In this document: positions 8,808 to 16,796 of the stretch, piece by piece
How positions within the stretch are numbered: the stretch's first letter is position 1
How the letters are laid out: each line of letters starts with the position of its first letter
Assembly: GCA_963782555.1 (NCBI GenBank)
Contig: CAWAKB010000003.1
Location: forward strand, 248,001 to 312,000
From: Hyphomicrobium_A sp963782555
Lineage (GTDB): Bacteria; Pseudomonadota; Alphaproteobacteria; Rhizobiales; Hyphomicrobiaceae
DNA length: 64,000 nt
Direction: 5' to 3'
Translations under genes and position numbers: made by a program
Notes under the pieces: generated by a model
Told to the model about the DNA's origin: nothing
Database searches by the model: none
What the model saw: only the letters and a program-made list of their open reading frames with translations

Positions 8808-9602
8808 GTGAGAGGGATCTCACTCGTCGTAGTGCTGCTGGCTCTGACACGCGTGGCCGCCGCCGGCGAGCCGCACCCCTTTCTCGGCTTCCGCCTGCTC
8901 GATCTCGAGAACCAGACCGTGAAGTGGCAGAGCCCGCGTTGGGGCGAGCGCGCCACCGTCACCTACGCCTTCGCCACCGAGCCGACCACCACCAAGGGCG
9001 CGCGCAACTGCGCCAAGATGCTGCCGCCTCAAGCGGCCTATGCGCCCTCTCACATCGGCCGCACGGCGTTTCGCCGCGAGGTCGCCGCCGCCTTCCGCAT
9101 GTGGGAGGCGGTGGCCAACATCAGCTTCCGCCAAGTTGACGATGCCAAGGCCGCCAACATCCTGATCGGTGCGCAGGCCGAGCCCATCGGACGCGCCTTT
9201 ACCAACGTCGCGCTGAAACCTGCACGCGCCGGCGATCGCAAGGTGATCGCGCGCTCGCTCATCTGCCTGAACCCGCGCCAGCAGTGGAAGATAGGCTTCG
9301 ACGGCAACCTCGACGTCTACGACCTGCGCTACACCATCGCCCACGAGATTGGGCACGCCATCGGCCTCGACCATCCGAGCGCGGCGGGCGAGCTCATGTC
9401 CTACCGCTACGACGAGAAGAAGACCGGGCTACAGCCTGGAGACATCAAGGGCGCGACCCTGCTCTACGGCGCCAAGCCGGGCGCCCCGCACTTCGCCGGC
9501 ACCGGCATTGCGACGGGACCGACCGGCGCTGCGACCGTCAAGGGCGAGCCGGGCTGGCCCTTCGGCATCGGCGAGAAGGCCGAGCGCGCCGGCCGCCGCT
9601 AA
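8808..9602 (+). CDS. Secreted matrixin-like zinc metalloprotease
   Basis: Predicted exported zinc peptidase, 264 residues. The GTG at 8808 is preferred over the upstream ATG at 8766: it has AGGGGGAGAG directly upstream and yields a clean signal peptide (MRGISLVVVLLALTRVAAAG) that the longer form would bury behind a basic stretch. The catalytic site HEIGHAIGLDH fits the metzincin HExxHxxGxxH consensus, and the downstream GELMSY stands where the Met-turn is expected. An earlier FRMWEAVANISFRQV segment resembles the start of matrixin/ZnMc domains. The substrate is unknown. It precedes the TetR gene by 228 nt and may be transcribed separately. Confidence 0.88.
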   Translation: MRGISLVVVLLALTRVAAAGEPHPFLGFRLLDLENQTVKWQSPRWGERATVTYAFATEPTTTKGARNCAKMLPPQAAYAPSHIGRTAFRREVAAAFRMWEAVANISFRQVDDAKAANILIGAQAEPIGRAFTNVALKPARAGDRKVIARSLICLNPRQQWKIGFDGNLDVYDLRYTIAHEIGHAIGLDHPSAAGELMSYRYDEKKTGLQPGDIKGATLLYGAKPGAPHFAGTGIATGPTGAATVKGEPGWPFGIGEKAERAGRR

Positions 9603-9663
9603 GACCTTCCACCACGACAATCAGCACCCCCTTTGCGCTTGATCGGCTCGACCCGCATAATAT

Positions 9664-9677
9664 ATTACGAGCATAAT
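9664..9677. promoter_or_regulatory. Palindromic operator upstream of tetR gene
   Basis: ATTACG-AG-CATAAT is a near-perfect dyad in an AT-rich stretch, 154 nt before the TetR start. A perfect version (ATTATG-AC-CATAAT) lies before the SDR gene at 10471-10484, and flanking AT tracts are also shared (TATATTA and ATAATNTA). The recurrence before both genes suggests TetR autoregulation plus control of the SDR. Binding by this regulator is inference. Confidence 0.6.
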
Positions 9678-9830
9678 GTAAGTGGCGGGCCGCACCGTGG
9701 CCGGCCCCGAGCTCGGAAGGATAAGGTCTACGATACGCAGGGCAGTCTTGTTGCACACGGCTCCGAGACCTGCCTGATCATGCATCACGGCTGCCGTGAC
9801 CCAAGCACCAACGCAGGATAAGGAGCGACC

Positions 9831-10421
9831 ATGCCTCGGGCATCCCGCAAGGACGCCGACCAGCATCGCAAGGACGTCATCGACGCCGCCAGCCGACTGT
9901 TTCGCACGCACGGCATCGATGGCGTGAGCGTTCCCGCGGTGATGGCCGAGGCCGGCCTGACGCACGGCGCGTTCTACGGTCAGTTCGCCTCCAAGGAGGC
10001 GCTCGCCGAGGCGGCCTGCGCGCAAGCGTTCGCGCAGTCGCACACCCTCTATCAGCATATCGTGGCCCGCCACGGGGCGGACCTGAAGGCAGCGCGCACC
10101 GACTTCGTCAAGCGCTACACCGCCAAGTCGCACCGCGACGACGCGGGCCACGGCTGCCCCGTCGCCGCCATGGGCGCGGACATCGCGCGGGCGGACTCAA
10201 AAGGAAAAGTTCGCTCCACCTTCGCGGCGGGCGTCGCCGCGATGGTCGCGGCGGTGCAATCGCTTCTGGCCCCGCGTAAATCGAAGAAAGCCGCACGCCA
10301 GGAGGCGCTCGCCGCGACGGCCATGCTGGTCGGCGGCCTCGTTCTCGCGCGCGCGACGCGGGGGCACGAGATCTCCGACGAGATGCTGGCGGCGGTGCGG
10401 AAAACGCTGCTCGAAGGCTAG
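9831..10421 (+). CDS. TetR/AcrR-family transcriptional repressor
   Basis: This 196-residue protein has an N-terminal TetR helix-turn-helix (residues about 15-60: DVIDAASRLFRTHGIDGVS, then AGLTHGAFYGQFASKEALAE). The C-terminal ligand domain contains GHGCPVAAMGADIARAD, a pattern seen in the TetR_C_16/YcdC-like groups that often regulate neighbouring oxidoreductases. AAGGAG sits 6 nt before the ATG. It is followed by an SDR gene after 120 nt on the same strand, and both have the same palindrome upstream. The ligand is unknown. Confidence 0.93.
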   Translation: MPRASRKDADQHRKDVIDAASRLFRTHGIDGVSVPAVMAEAGLTHGAFYGQFASKEALAEAACAQAFAQSHTLYQHIVARHGADLKAARTDFVKRYTAKSHRDDAGHGCPVAAMGADIARADSKGKVRSTFAAGVAAMVAAVQSLLAPRKSKKAARQEALAATAMLVGGLVLARATRGHEISDEMLAAVRKTLLEG

Positions 10422-10470
10422 CCAGGGTGCGCCCGTTGGCCGCGCTCCCCAGGCGCTCTTTTGCTTATAT

Positions 10471-10484
10471 ATTATGACCATAAT
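10471..10484. promoter_or_regulatory. Palindromic operator upstream of SDR gene
   Basis: ATTATG-AC-CATAAT is a perfect 6+6 dyad, 58 nt before the SDR start and just after the tetR stop. It matches the site at 9664-9677 at 12 of 14 positions (arms and spacer). The surrounding TATATATTA...TAATTTATT tract looks promoter-like, so repression by occlusion is plausible. Confidence 0.65.
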
Positions 10485-10541
10485 TTATTTGTCCAACGCA
10501 GGATCGCTTCGGGTCAAAGACCCAAACTCAGGAGATGGACC

Positions 10542-11366
10542 ATGGCCACTCAGTCTGAAAAGGGCACAGCTCTCATTACCGGCGCTTCCACCGGAATCGG
10601 TGCCGTCTACGCCGACCGCCTGGCGCGCCGCGGTTACGAACTCATCCTCGTCGCCCGCGACAAGGCGCGTTTGAGCGAGCTCTCCCGCCGCATCGAAGGC
10701 GAAACGGGCCACGCCGCCGAGGTCCTGCAGGCAGACCTGACGTCGCGGGCCGACCTGGAGCGGGTTGCCAAGCGCCTCCGCGACGACAAAGCCATCACCA
10801 TGCTGGTCAACAACGCTGGGCTGGGCGGCAACGGCCCGATCGCCGGCGCCGATCTCGACCGCGTTGACGCGCTGATCGACTTGAACGTGAAGGCCGTGAC
10901 CCATCTCGCGGTTGCTGCAGCAACGAACTTCGAAGCGCAAGGCCGCGGCGTGATCATCAATCTCGCCTCGGTGCTGGCGCTGCTGCCGGAGCGGTCGAGC
11001 GCCGTCTATTCCGCCACCAAGGCCTACGTCTTGAACCTTTCCCAGACCATGAATGTCGAGCTCGCACCCAAAGGCGTCAGCGTGCAGGCGGTGCTTCCCG
11101 GCGCCACGCGCACCGAGATCTGGCAGCGCGCCGGAATCGATATTTCCGGTTTTCCGGCAGAAATGATCATGGATGCGGGCGAAATGGTCGATGCCGCGCT
11201 GGCGGGACTGGACCTGGGCGAGCTCGTGACCATTCCGGCCTTGCCGGAAGTCGGCGATTGGGAGCGTTTCAACAGTGCCCGTCTCGCTATGGGGCCGAAC
11301 CTTTCACGGGACCACGCGGCGCCTCGCTACAAAGCGCCTGCCGGCCAAACGGCGGCGCGCGCATGA
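10542..11366 (+). CDS. Short-chain dehydrogenase/reductase
   Basis: Classical SDR of 274 residues, NAD(P)-dependent. The cofactor loop TGASTGIG is at residues 13-20, NNAG follows near residue 90, and the catalytic YSATK motif is near residue 156 after a conserved INLAS serine. The true ATG at 10542 has AGGAGATGG upstream; the frame opens earlier only through the operator. The substrate is unknown. The shared operator ties it to the adjacent TetR regulator, a common arrangement for inducible detoxifying oxidoreductases. It is convergent with zapE (23-nt gap). Confidence 0.93.
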   Translation: MATQSEKGTALITGASTGIGAVYADRLARRGYELILVARDKARLSELSRRIEGETGHAAEVLQADLTSRADLERVAKRLRDDKAITMLVNNAGLGGNGPIAGADLDRVDALIDLNVKAVTHLAVAAATNFEAQGRGVIINLASVLALLPERSSAVYSATKAYVLNLSQTMNVELAPKGVSVQAVLPGATRTEIWQRAGIDISGFPAEMIMDAGEMVDAALAGLDLGELVTIPALPEVGDWERFNSARLAMGPNLSRDHAAPRYKAPAGQTAARA

Positions 11367-11389
11367 AACCTGCGGCCGGCCGGGCGCAA

Positions 11390-12508
11390 TCATTCTTGCG
11401 CGCCGGCCCGCTGCACCCCGTGGCGGGTAGCGAGGTAGTCTTCGCTGCGCATCTCCATCAGCCGCGAGGTGGTGCGTTCGAACGCATCGGCCCCGTTCCC
11501 CTCCCGATAGAGTGCCGATGGCTCGGCCTCCGCCGAGGCAATGAGACAGACGCCATTGTCGTACAGCGTATCGATCAGCGTGATGAATCGCCGTGCCACG
11601 TCGCGACGCTCTCTGGTCAGCACCGGTATGCCCTCGATGATGACCGTGTGGAAGGTGTGCGCGATGTGCAGATAATCGAGCGGACCCAAGGGGGCCTCGC
11701 ACAGCTCCTTGAAGTCGAAACGCGCTATCCCCATCGAGGCTTTCGGAACCGTGACCCTGCGGCCTTTCACGTGAAGCGTCTCGACGCGCGCAGGGTGCCG
11801 TCCCGTCAGCCGGTCCCAATGCCGATCTAGCTCGGTGCGCGCTTGGGCGTCGGCCGGCGTGAAATAAAGCGGCAGCCCGGCAAGCTTGTCGAGCCGGTAG
11901 TCCTTCTCGGCGCGCAGCTCGACGACGTCCACGTTCTCATCGATCAGCGCGGCGAAAGGCAGGAACAGCAGCCGGTTGAGACCATCCTTATAGAGATCGC
12001 GTGGGGCCGCGTTCGACGTCGCCACCACCACCACGCCGCGCGCGAACAGCTGCTTGAACAAACGGCCGAGGATCATCGCGTCGGCGATGTCGGTCACCTG
12101 CAGCTCGTCGAAGCACAAGAGCCCCGTCTCCTCGGCGAGGACGCCGGCCACCACCGCAATGGGATCGCCGCCATGCCCCCGGCGGGCAGCTGCAATGCGT
12201 TCGTGGACGTCGGCCATGAACTCGTGAAAGTGGCAGCGCCGCTTCGGCTCGAAGGCGACGAGCTCGAAGAACAGGTCCATGAGCATCGTCTTGCCGCGCC
12301 CGACGGGGCCATGGATATAGAGGCCGCGCGGGGCTTCACCGCGCTTTCCGCCGAGCTTTGACCAGAGACTTGTGCGCGGTCGCCGCCAGTGCGAAAGGCG
12401 CTCTGCCAGCGCCTCGAGCCTTTGCGCGACCTCCAGCTGGGCCAAGTCGGCATCGAGCTCGCCCGCTGCGATCTGCGCGCGCAAATGCTCCGTCAAAGTC
12501 TCCGTCAT
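11390..12508 (-). CDS. zapE: AFG1-family ATPase, cell division protein ZapE
   Basis: AAA-type ATPase of the AFG1/ZapE family, 372 residues. Walker A is GPVGRGKTMLMDLFF, Walker B is GLLCFDELQVTDIADAMI, and the C-terminal TSNAAPRDLYKDGLNR is family-typical. The start at 12508 (MTETLTEHLRAQIAAGELD) is typical; a GGGGGAA stretch is 12 nt upstream. In relatives zapE commonly heads the mdh-suc cluster. Here three plus-strand genes separate it from mdh, so it is now convergent with the SDR gene and divergent from a GNAT gene. Confidence 0.95.
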   Translation of the reverse strand: MTETLTEHLRAQIAAGELDADLAQLEVAQRLEALAERLSHWRRPRTSLWSKLGGKRGEAPRGLYIHGPVGRGKTMLMDLFFELVAFEPKRRCHFHEFMADVHERIAAARRGHGGDPIAVVAGVLAEETGLLCFDELQVTDIADAMILGRLFKQLFARGVVVVATSNAAPRDLYKDGLNRLLFLPFAALIDENVDVVELRAEKDYRLDKLAGLPLYFTPADAQARTELDRHWDRLTGRHPARVETLHVKGRRVTVPKASMGIARFDFKELCEAPLGPLDYLHIAHTFHTVIIEGIPVLTRERRDVARRFITLIDTLYDNGVCLIASAEAEPSALYREGNGADAFERTTSRLMEMRSEDYLATRHGVQRAGAQE

Positions 12509-12816
12509 CGCCGCAAGGTTCCCCCGCAAAGCCCCGTGGACTGGGCCAAATCGCCCGCTTCTGCGCAACCCGCCGCGACCGAATGTCACCGTCGGCGCTG
12601 CTTTCGCGCAACGCGTCCTCCGCAAAGCCGTCTCGGTGCGCTATGCCGACGCAGACATTGGAGTTCGCGCCATGCAGATGGCATATTGTGCAGTGCAAAA
12701 GATCGGGGCTATCAACAGCCCCCAATAATGCCAGCCACTGAGCGGCGGGCTCTTTGCCACCGGAGGCCCGGGGCAAGAGTGAAGTGCGTATTGGCCCGGA
12801 GCGGAGGTCCCTCGTC
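12509..12816. promoter_or_regulatory. Divergent intergenic region zapE / GNAT gene
   Basis: This 308-nt region must hold the promoters for zapE (minus) and the GNAT gene (plus). Several short overlapping frames cross it but have no signal or family features. I see no long repeat, RNA gene or clear terminator. Confidence 0.35.
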
Positions 12817-13392
12817 ATGAGCGAACATCAGTTCTCGGGAGGAAACATTAGGAAACTGTGGCCGACGGAGACAAACAAGTTCCGCGACCACCTCTTGCGG
12901 CTCGACAAGGGGAGCCGGCGCCTGCGCTTCGCGCACGGCGTTTCCGACGCGTATATCGAGGACTATGCAGGGCGCATGTCCGAGATGAACGGCATCGTCT
13001 TCGGCTATTTCGACGGCGAGGACGTGCGCGCGGCGGCCGAGCTCAAGAAGCTGGGCGATGAGTGGGGCCGCGAAGCAGAGGCCGCATTCAGCGTCGAGCA
13101 ACCCCTGCAGGAGCACGGAATCGGCACAGAGTTAATGGGCCGCGTGATCCGTGCAGCGAGCAATCGCGGCGTTCAGCACCTTCTGATGAGCTGTCTCGCC
13201 GAGAACGGTAAAATGCGGGCTATTGCGCGCAAATACGAGGCCGAGCTGCGCTTCGAGTATGGCGAAGTGATTGGCGAGATCATTCCGCAGGGTCCAAACT
13301 ACTTCTCGCTGCTTGCCGAGGCGATGGACGATCGTTTCGGATACATGATGGCGGTGCTCGACCTGCAAGGTCGCGTCATCAAGGCTGCATGA
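12817..13392 (+). CDS. GNAT-family N-acetyltransferase
   Basis: This 191-residue protein has a GNAT fold. Motif A (acetyl-CoA pyrophosphate loop) is QPLQEHGIGTELMGRVI, after a strand AEAAFSV; motif B is RGVQHLLMSCLAENGKMRAI, with the typical N-M-R of this acyltransferase group. The N-terminal FRDHLLRLDKGSRRLRF is characteristic of a group of alphaproteobacterial GNATs related to the acetyltransferase domain of Pat-type enzymes. The start at 12817 has GGAGG 9 nt upstream. The substrate, small molecule or protein lysine, cannot be told. Confidence 0.88.
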   Translation: MSEHQFSGGNIRKLWPTETNKFRDHLLRLDKGSRRLRFAHGVSDAYIEDYAGRMSEMNGIVFGYFDGEDVRAAAELKKLGDEWGREAEAAFSVEQPLQEHGIGTELMGRVIRAASNRGVQHLLMSCLAENGKMRAIARKYEAELRFEYGEVIGEIIPQGPNYFSLLAEAMDDRFGYMMAVLDLQGRVIKAA

Positions 13393-13597
13393 CGCTCTCA
13401 ACGAGCAGCGCGAAGACAAATTTTCGCTGGGATGTGCACGTATCTGCGTTGCGGAAAGTCAGCTGCAAGTGGAGGCGAAATGTGCAGATGATCAGCCAGA
13501 GCATTCGAAATACGAGAAAATTGAGGATTTCGCGCAACACGTTGGATTGAATACACCCTTTCGCAACTGATATTTTGCAATTTGCTGTCAACAAAAT

Positions 13598-13641
13598 CTT
13601 CGAACTTGCACATCATTTTTTTGTTCGAAGGTGATTCGAAC
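13598..13641. promoter_or_regulatory. TTCGAA inverted/direct repeats upstream of histone-like gene
   Basis: In the AT-rich 290-nt gap before the basic protein gene, CTTCGAAC (13598-13605) and GTTCGAAG (13623-13630) form an 8-bp inverted repeat around a T7 run, and a third TTCGAAC follows at 13635-13641. They lie 42-85 nt before the start codon. They could be a regulator site or a 5' leader hairpin; nothing identifies which. Confidence 0.4.
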
Positions 13642-13682
13642 ACCTTGAGAGAGATAGACACAAACAGAAAGAGAGAATTCCA

Positions 13683-13841
13683 ATGGCTAAGAGGGCAGTG
13701 AAACGGAAAGTCAAGAAGGCTCCGGCTCGCCGGACCGCCAAGAAGTCGACGGCTCGCAAGACCAAGACCGCGCGCAAGACCGTTCGCAAGACGGTGCGCA
13801 AGGCTGCTCGCAAGCCGGCCAAGAAGAAGCGGGCTGCGTAA
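13683..13841 (+). CDS. Histone H1-like Lys/Arg/Ala-rich basic protein
   Basis: A 52-residue protein composed almost entirely of Lys, Arg, Ala and Thr, with degenerate repeats of the type RKTVRKTVRKAARKPAKKK. It resembles the tail of bacterial histone-H1-like proteins (Hc1, AlgP, KfrA-tail type) that bind DNA non-specifically. The start ATG at 13683 follows AAGAGAGAATTCCA. A strong terminator follows, so it forms a monocistronic unit. The upstream 290 nt is unusually AT-rich for this genome. Nucleoid binding is inferred from composition only. Confidence 0.8.
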   Translation: MAKRAVKRKVKKAPARRTAKKSTARKTKTARKTVRKTVRKAARKPAKKKRAA

Positions 13842-13932
13842 AGCAGCCTCTTGTATAGCGCGCCGGGCCTGGCCCGGGCGCGCAGCGTCAGAAGGCAGTA
13901 GCGGGATGGCCCCGTGTGCCTTCACCCCCTTC

Positions 13933-13970
13933 AAGACCGGTGGCAGCGCCTGCGCCACCGGTCTTTCTTA
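13933..13970. terminator. Strong intrinsic terminator, probably bidirectional
   Basis: A perfect 12-bp stem, AAGACCGGTGGC / GCCACCGGTCTT (13933-13944 and 13954-13965), is followed by TTCTT. It ends the histone-like gene and lies 16 nt past the stop of the convergent VOC gene. A second GC-rich hairpin without a T run lies just after the histone-like stop (about 13858-13883). Confidence 0.85.
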
Positions 13971-13985
13971 TTGTATTTCAATAAG

Positions 13986-14384
13986 TTATTCGGGCAGGTG
14001 ATTGACGGCTTCGATGTTATGGCCGTCCGGATCGAGCACGAAGGCGCCGTAGTAGTTCTCGTGATAATGGGGCCTCAAGCCCGGCGCACCGTTGTCGATG
14101 CCACCGGCCGCAAGCGCGGCCTCGTAGAAGGCGCGCACATCGGCACGGGTTTTGGCGGCGAATGCCACATGCAGACGGCCCAGCAAGGGCTTGCCGGTGC
14201 CGATCCAGAAATGCGGGCGCTCGTCGCCGAAACCCGCATATCCGTCGTCGTCGTCCTCCGACAGGCCCACTTCCATCACCAGGCGGTAGCCGAGCGGGGC
14301 GAGCGCACTTGTATAGAACGCCTTTGAGCGAGCGAAATCGGCGACCGAGAGGCCGATATGGTCGAGCATCGTGTCTGTCTCCAT
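13986..14384 (-). CDS. VOC-superfamily (glyoxalase/dioxygenase-like) protein
   Basis: A 132-residue single VOC domain. The N-terminal LDHIGLSVADFARSKAFYTS and C-terminal YGAFVLDPDGHNIEAVNH are typical of the lactoylglutathione-lyase-like group, with metal-ligand candidates H in LDHIG, H in RLHVAF and E in NIEAV. The start may be ATG 14384 or ATG 14369 (METDT- or MLDHI-), the second matching family N termini better. It follows sdhB by 16 nt on the same strand and may be read from the same message. The substrate is unknown. Confidence 0.88.
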   Translation of the reverse strand: METDTMLDHIGLSVADFARSKAFYTSALAPLGYRLVMEVGLSEDDDDGYAGFGDERPHFWIGTGKPLLGRLHVAFAAKTRADVRAFYEAALAAGGIDNGAPGLRPHYHENYYGAFVLDPDGHNIEAVNHLPE

Positions 14385-14400
14385 GCCTTGGGGCGTACCG

Positions 14401-15225
14401 TCAGACGCGCCGCTCCACCATCAGCTTCTTGAGCTCGGCGATAGCCTTGGCCGGGTTCAGGCCCTTGGGGCACGCCTTGGTGCAGTTAAGGATGGTGTGG
14501 CAGCGGTAGAGCCGGAAGGGATCCTCGAGCGTGTCCAGCCGCTCGCCCGTCGCCTCGTCGCGCAAATCATTCACCCAGCGGAAGGCCTGCAATAGCGCTG
14601 CCGGCCCCAGATAGCGGTCCTCGTTCCACCAGTAGCTGGGGCAGGAGGTGGAGCAGCAGGCGCACAGAATGCACTCATAGAGGCCGTCGAGCTTCTGCCG
14701 GTCCTCGTGCGATTGGCGCCACTCCTTGGGCGGGGCCGGCGTATCGGTCTTGAGCCAGGGCTCGATGAGGCGGTGCTGCGCGTAGAAGTTGGTCATGTCC
14801 GGCACGAGATCCTTGACCACGTGCATGTGCGGCAGCGGGTAGATCTTCACCGGGCCTTTGATCTCGCTGTGGCCCTTGAGGCAGGCGAGCGTATTGGTCC
14901 CGTCGATGTTCATGGCGCACGACCCGCAGATGCCCTCGCGGCACGAGCGGCGGAAGGTCAGCGTGGAATCGACCTCGTTCTTGATCTTGACGAGCGCGTC
15001 GAGAACCATCGGTCCGCAGCGACTGGCATCGACCCAGTAGGTGTCGAGCCGCGGATTGTCGTCGTAATCCGGATTCCAGCGGTAGACGCGGAACTCTTTC
15101 CAGTCGCCGTCCCCGGACGGGCTGTTCCAGGTCTTGCCTCTTTCGACCTTGGAGTTCTTGGGAAGCGAGAATTGAACCATGGAGCGCAAGCTTTCTTGAG
15201 CAGTGTGGGGGTTCAACGAGGGCAC
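14401..15225 (-). CDS. sdhB: Succinate dehydrogenase iron-sulfur subunit
   Basis: Iron-sulfur subunit of complex II, 274 residues. The [2Fe-2S] ligands are in CREGICGSCAMNIDG, the [4Fe-4S] in CILCACCSTSCPSYWW and the [3Fe-4S] in CHTILNCTKACPKGLNP. A GTG at 15225 with GGAGGT 5 nt upstream is the best start; the in-frame ATG at 15180 (MVQFSLPKNSK) matches shorter homologues but lacks a ribosome-binding site. SdhA, SdhD and SdhC are encoded about 15 kb away on the same strand, so sdhB needs its own promoter or that of the gene upstream at 15291. Confidence 0.98.
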   Translation of the reverse strand: MPSLNPHTAQESLRSMVQFSLPKNSKVERGKTWNSPSGDGDWKEFRVYRWNPDYDDNPRLDTYWVDASRCGPMVLDALVKIKNEVDSTLTFRRSCREGICGSCAMNIDGTNTLACLKGHSEIKGPVKIYPLPHMHVVKDLVPDMTNFYAQHRLIEPWLKTDTPAPPKEWRQSHEDRQKLDGLYECILCACCSTSCPSYWWNEDRYLGPAALLQAFRWVNDLRDEATGERLDTLEDPFRLYRCHTILNCTKACPKGLNPAKAIAELKKLMVERRV

Positions 15226-15290
15226 GAGACCTCCACATGAAGCTTCAGCGGCGGCGCTGTCAACAGCCCGGCCTTTTTGCCGGCGCAGGC

Positions 15291-15938
15291 CTACTCCGGG
15301 CGGTGCTTCTTGAGCTCGCGCACGAGCTCGGTCAGGCGCAGCGCCACCTCTGCGCCGGTATCGACGGACGCCTTCAAGGTAGCGCGTGCCTGAATGACCT
15401 TGTTCAAGCGCTCCTGCTGCTCGCCGAAGCCGAAGAACAGCTGCTCGGGCGCGTTGATCTCGCCGTCCTCCACCGCGCTCATCACGTCGAAGGCGTTCTG
15501 CGACGCCAGCACCAGCATCGAGGCGACGTCGTTGATCAACTGATGAAAGAGGCGCGCGGCATCGGTACCGACACGGGGCCCGTGCACGCCGAACTTCAAA
15601 GGCGAGGAGGCCGGCGCGCCCACGCCCGCGAAAAGCTTGGGGTTGCGCTGGAAGCGGCGGAAGATCTCCTGCAACCCGAGGCAGCAGGTCTCCAGGTCGC
15701 GCAGCGCGGTGCCCGCCTTGCGCTTTGCGCGGGCCCGCTCGGGCGTTCGCTCCTGCGCGGTCCAGTTTATGGCGGCGATGGAGGCGATGGCGCCGAGTGC
15801 CGCCAGCGCCGGCAGCACGGCCGTGAAGGGATCAGGGGCGAGCCGCGTCTCGCCCTCGCTCGCCGCCGGCCGGGCCTCGGGCTTCTTCGCCTCGGCGCGA
15901 TCACGCCCACCCGCCCCCCTCGAGAACCAACTCCGCAT
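15291..15938 (-). CDS. Uncharacterised single-span membrane protein
   Basis: I do not recognise this 215-residue protein. It has a charged N terminus (residues 1-36), one likely membrane helix (about 38-60, FTAVLPALAALGAIASIAAI), then a soluble, mostly helical domain with CCLGLQEIFRRFQRNPKLF and LKASVDTGAEVALRLTELVRELKK near the end. It is 65 nt upstream of sdhB on the same strand and could be cotranscribed with it. Nothing in the sequence indicates a role in complex II. Confidence 0.7.
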   Translation of the reverse strand: MRSWFSRGAGGRDRAEAKKPEARPAASEGETRLAPDPFTAVLPALAALGAIASIAAINWTAQERTPERARAKRKAGTALRDLETCCLGLQEIFRRFQRNPKLFAGVGAPASSPLKFGVHGPRVGTDAARLFHQLINDVASMLVLASQNAFDVMSAVEDGEINAPEQLFFGFGEQQERLNKVIQARATLKASVDTGAEVALRLTELVRELKKHRPE

Positions 15939-16345
15939 CGCGTTCCACCCCTCTTCGCCCCGATCTTACGCCAATTCGCAAGCCGCGGGGCCGTCCCGGC
16001 GACATAAGGGCACGAACGCGACGCGTCTATGTATCTGCAATCGCCGTCCCCCGTGACGTCCGTGCCGACACGTGGGAGCGGGCGGCTCGTGCCGCACCAG
16101 ACGAAGTAGATGCGGCTTTCGCCGCCCGCCGCCGCAGTCCAGGTCGCGCCGGCACCGGGGCTCGCAAACCAGTGCGCTGCGCTCGGTCCAGCTGATGGGT
16201 ACCGGATTCCGGAGCCGCGGCTTCCGTCTCCACGGGCGCCCAGCACGCGCCCGCACCCACGTTGCGAGGCGGAACGCGCAACCCTAGGCACGCCGAAAAA
16301 GACCGGGGACAACTTTTTTTGCGGGCCACCTCTCCTGCGTGCCGC
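15939..16345. other. 407-nt gap, no convincing gene
   Basis: Several overlapping frames cross this GC-rich gap on both strands. One minus-strand frame (about 16030-16210) contains a plausible protein-like stretch (GESRIYFVWCGTSRPL) but has no start signal and reads through into the neighbouring gene in the wrong frame. It may be a decayed gene. No repeat or RNA structure was recognised; a T7 run lies at about 16314-16320. Confidence 0.3.
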
Positions 16346-16666
16346 TTAACGCCCGCCGCCGCCGAAGAGCTCCGGCACACCGGCGTTCAAGCAGGTGTCT
16401 TGCACGCGGATGTCGTTGAAGACGAACTGGCACAGCTCTTTCTTGTAATTGGGGTTGTTGCGGATCCTGGCCGCCGACGCCTTGAAGCCGTACTGGCGCG
16501 CCACCTGCGCCAGGTACAGATCCTGGCAATAGGGCGTCGCCAGCAGGTTGCCCTGGACGCGTTGGTATCCCTTCTCGCACTTGATGCCGGCCGCGGCGGG
16601 GCCTGCGAGCGCGACGGCCGCCGCAAGAGCCGCAAAGCACCAAGCCAATTTGCCCAGTCTACCCAT
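16346..16666 (-). CDS. Small secreted cysteine-containing protein
   Basis: A 106-residue protein with a signal peptide (MGRLGKLAWCFAALAAAVAL, cleavage expected after AGPAAA). The mature part of about 80 residues carries four cysteines (IKCEKG, TPYCQD, ELCQFV, DTCLNA), suggesting two disulfides, and ends in a glycine run. The start at 16666 has AGGAGAGGG 4-6 nt upstream. The function is unknown. It lies 130 nt downstream of the response regulator on the same strand. Confidence 0.8.
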   Translation of the reverse strand: MGRLGKLAWCFAALAAAVALAGPAAAGIKCEKGYQRVQGNLLATPYCQDLYLAQVARQYGFKASAARIRNNPNYKKELCQFVFNDIRVQDTCLNAGVPELFGGGGR

Positions 16667-16796
16667 GACCCTCTCCTCCGCTTGGCCGGCTCCCGGCAAT
16701 AGCGTCCCCTCGCCGGCCCTGCAGCCAATGTAGGGCCTAATGCGGTCCTCGCCAAAGTCTTGAGGGAATCGATCGAGCCCGCACGCGAGGCTAGCT

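Noticed and set aside
13398..13958. 186-codon minus-strand ORF across the histone-like gene
   Set aside because: It spans an AT-rich leader and a strong terminator; the plus-strand basic protein with its own terminator explains the region better.
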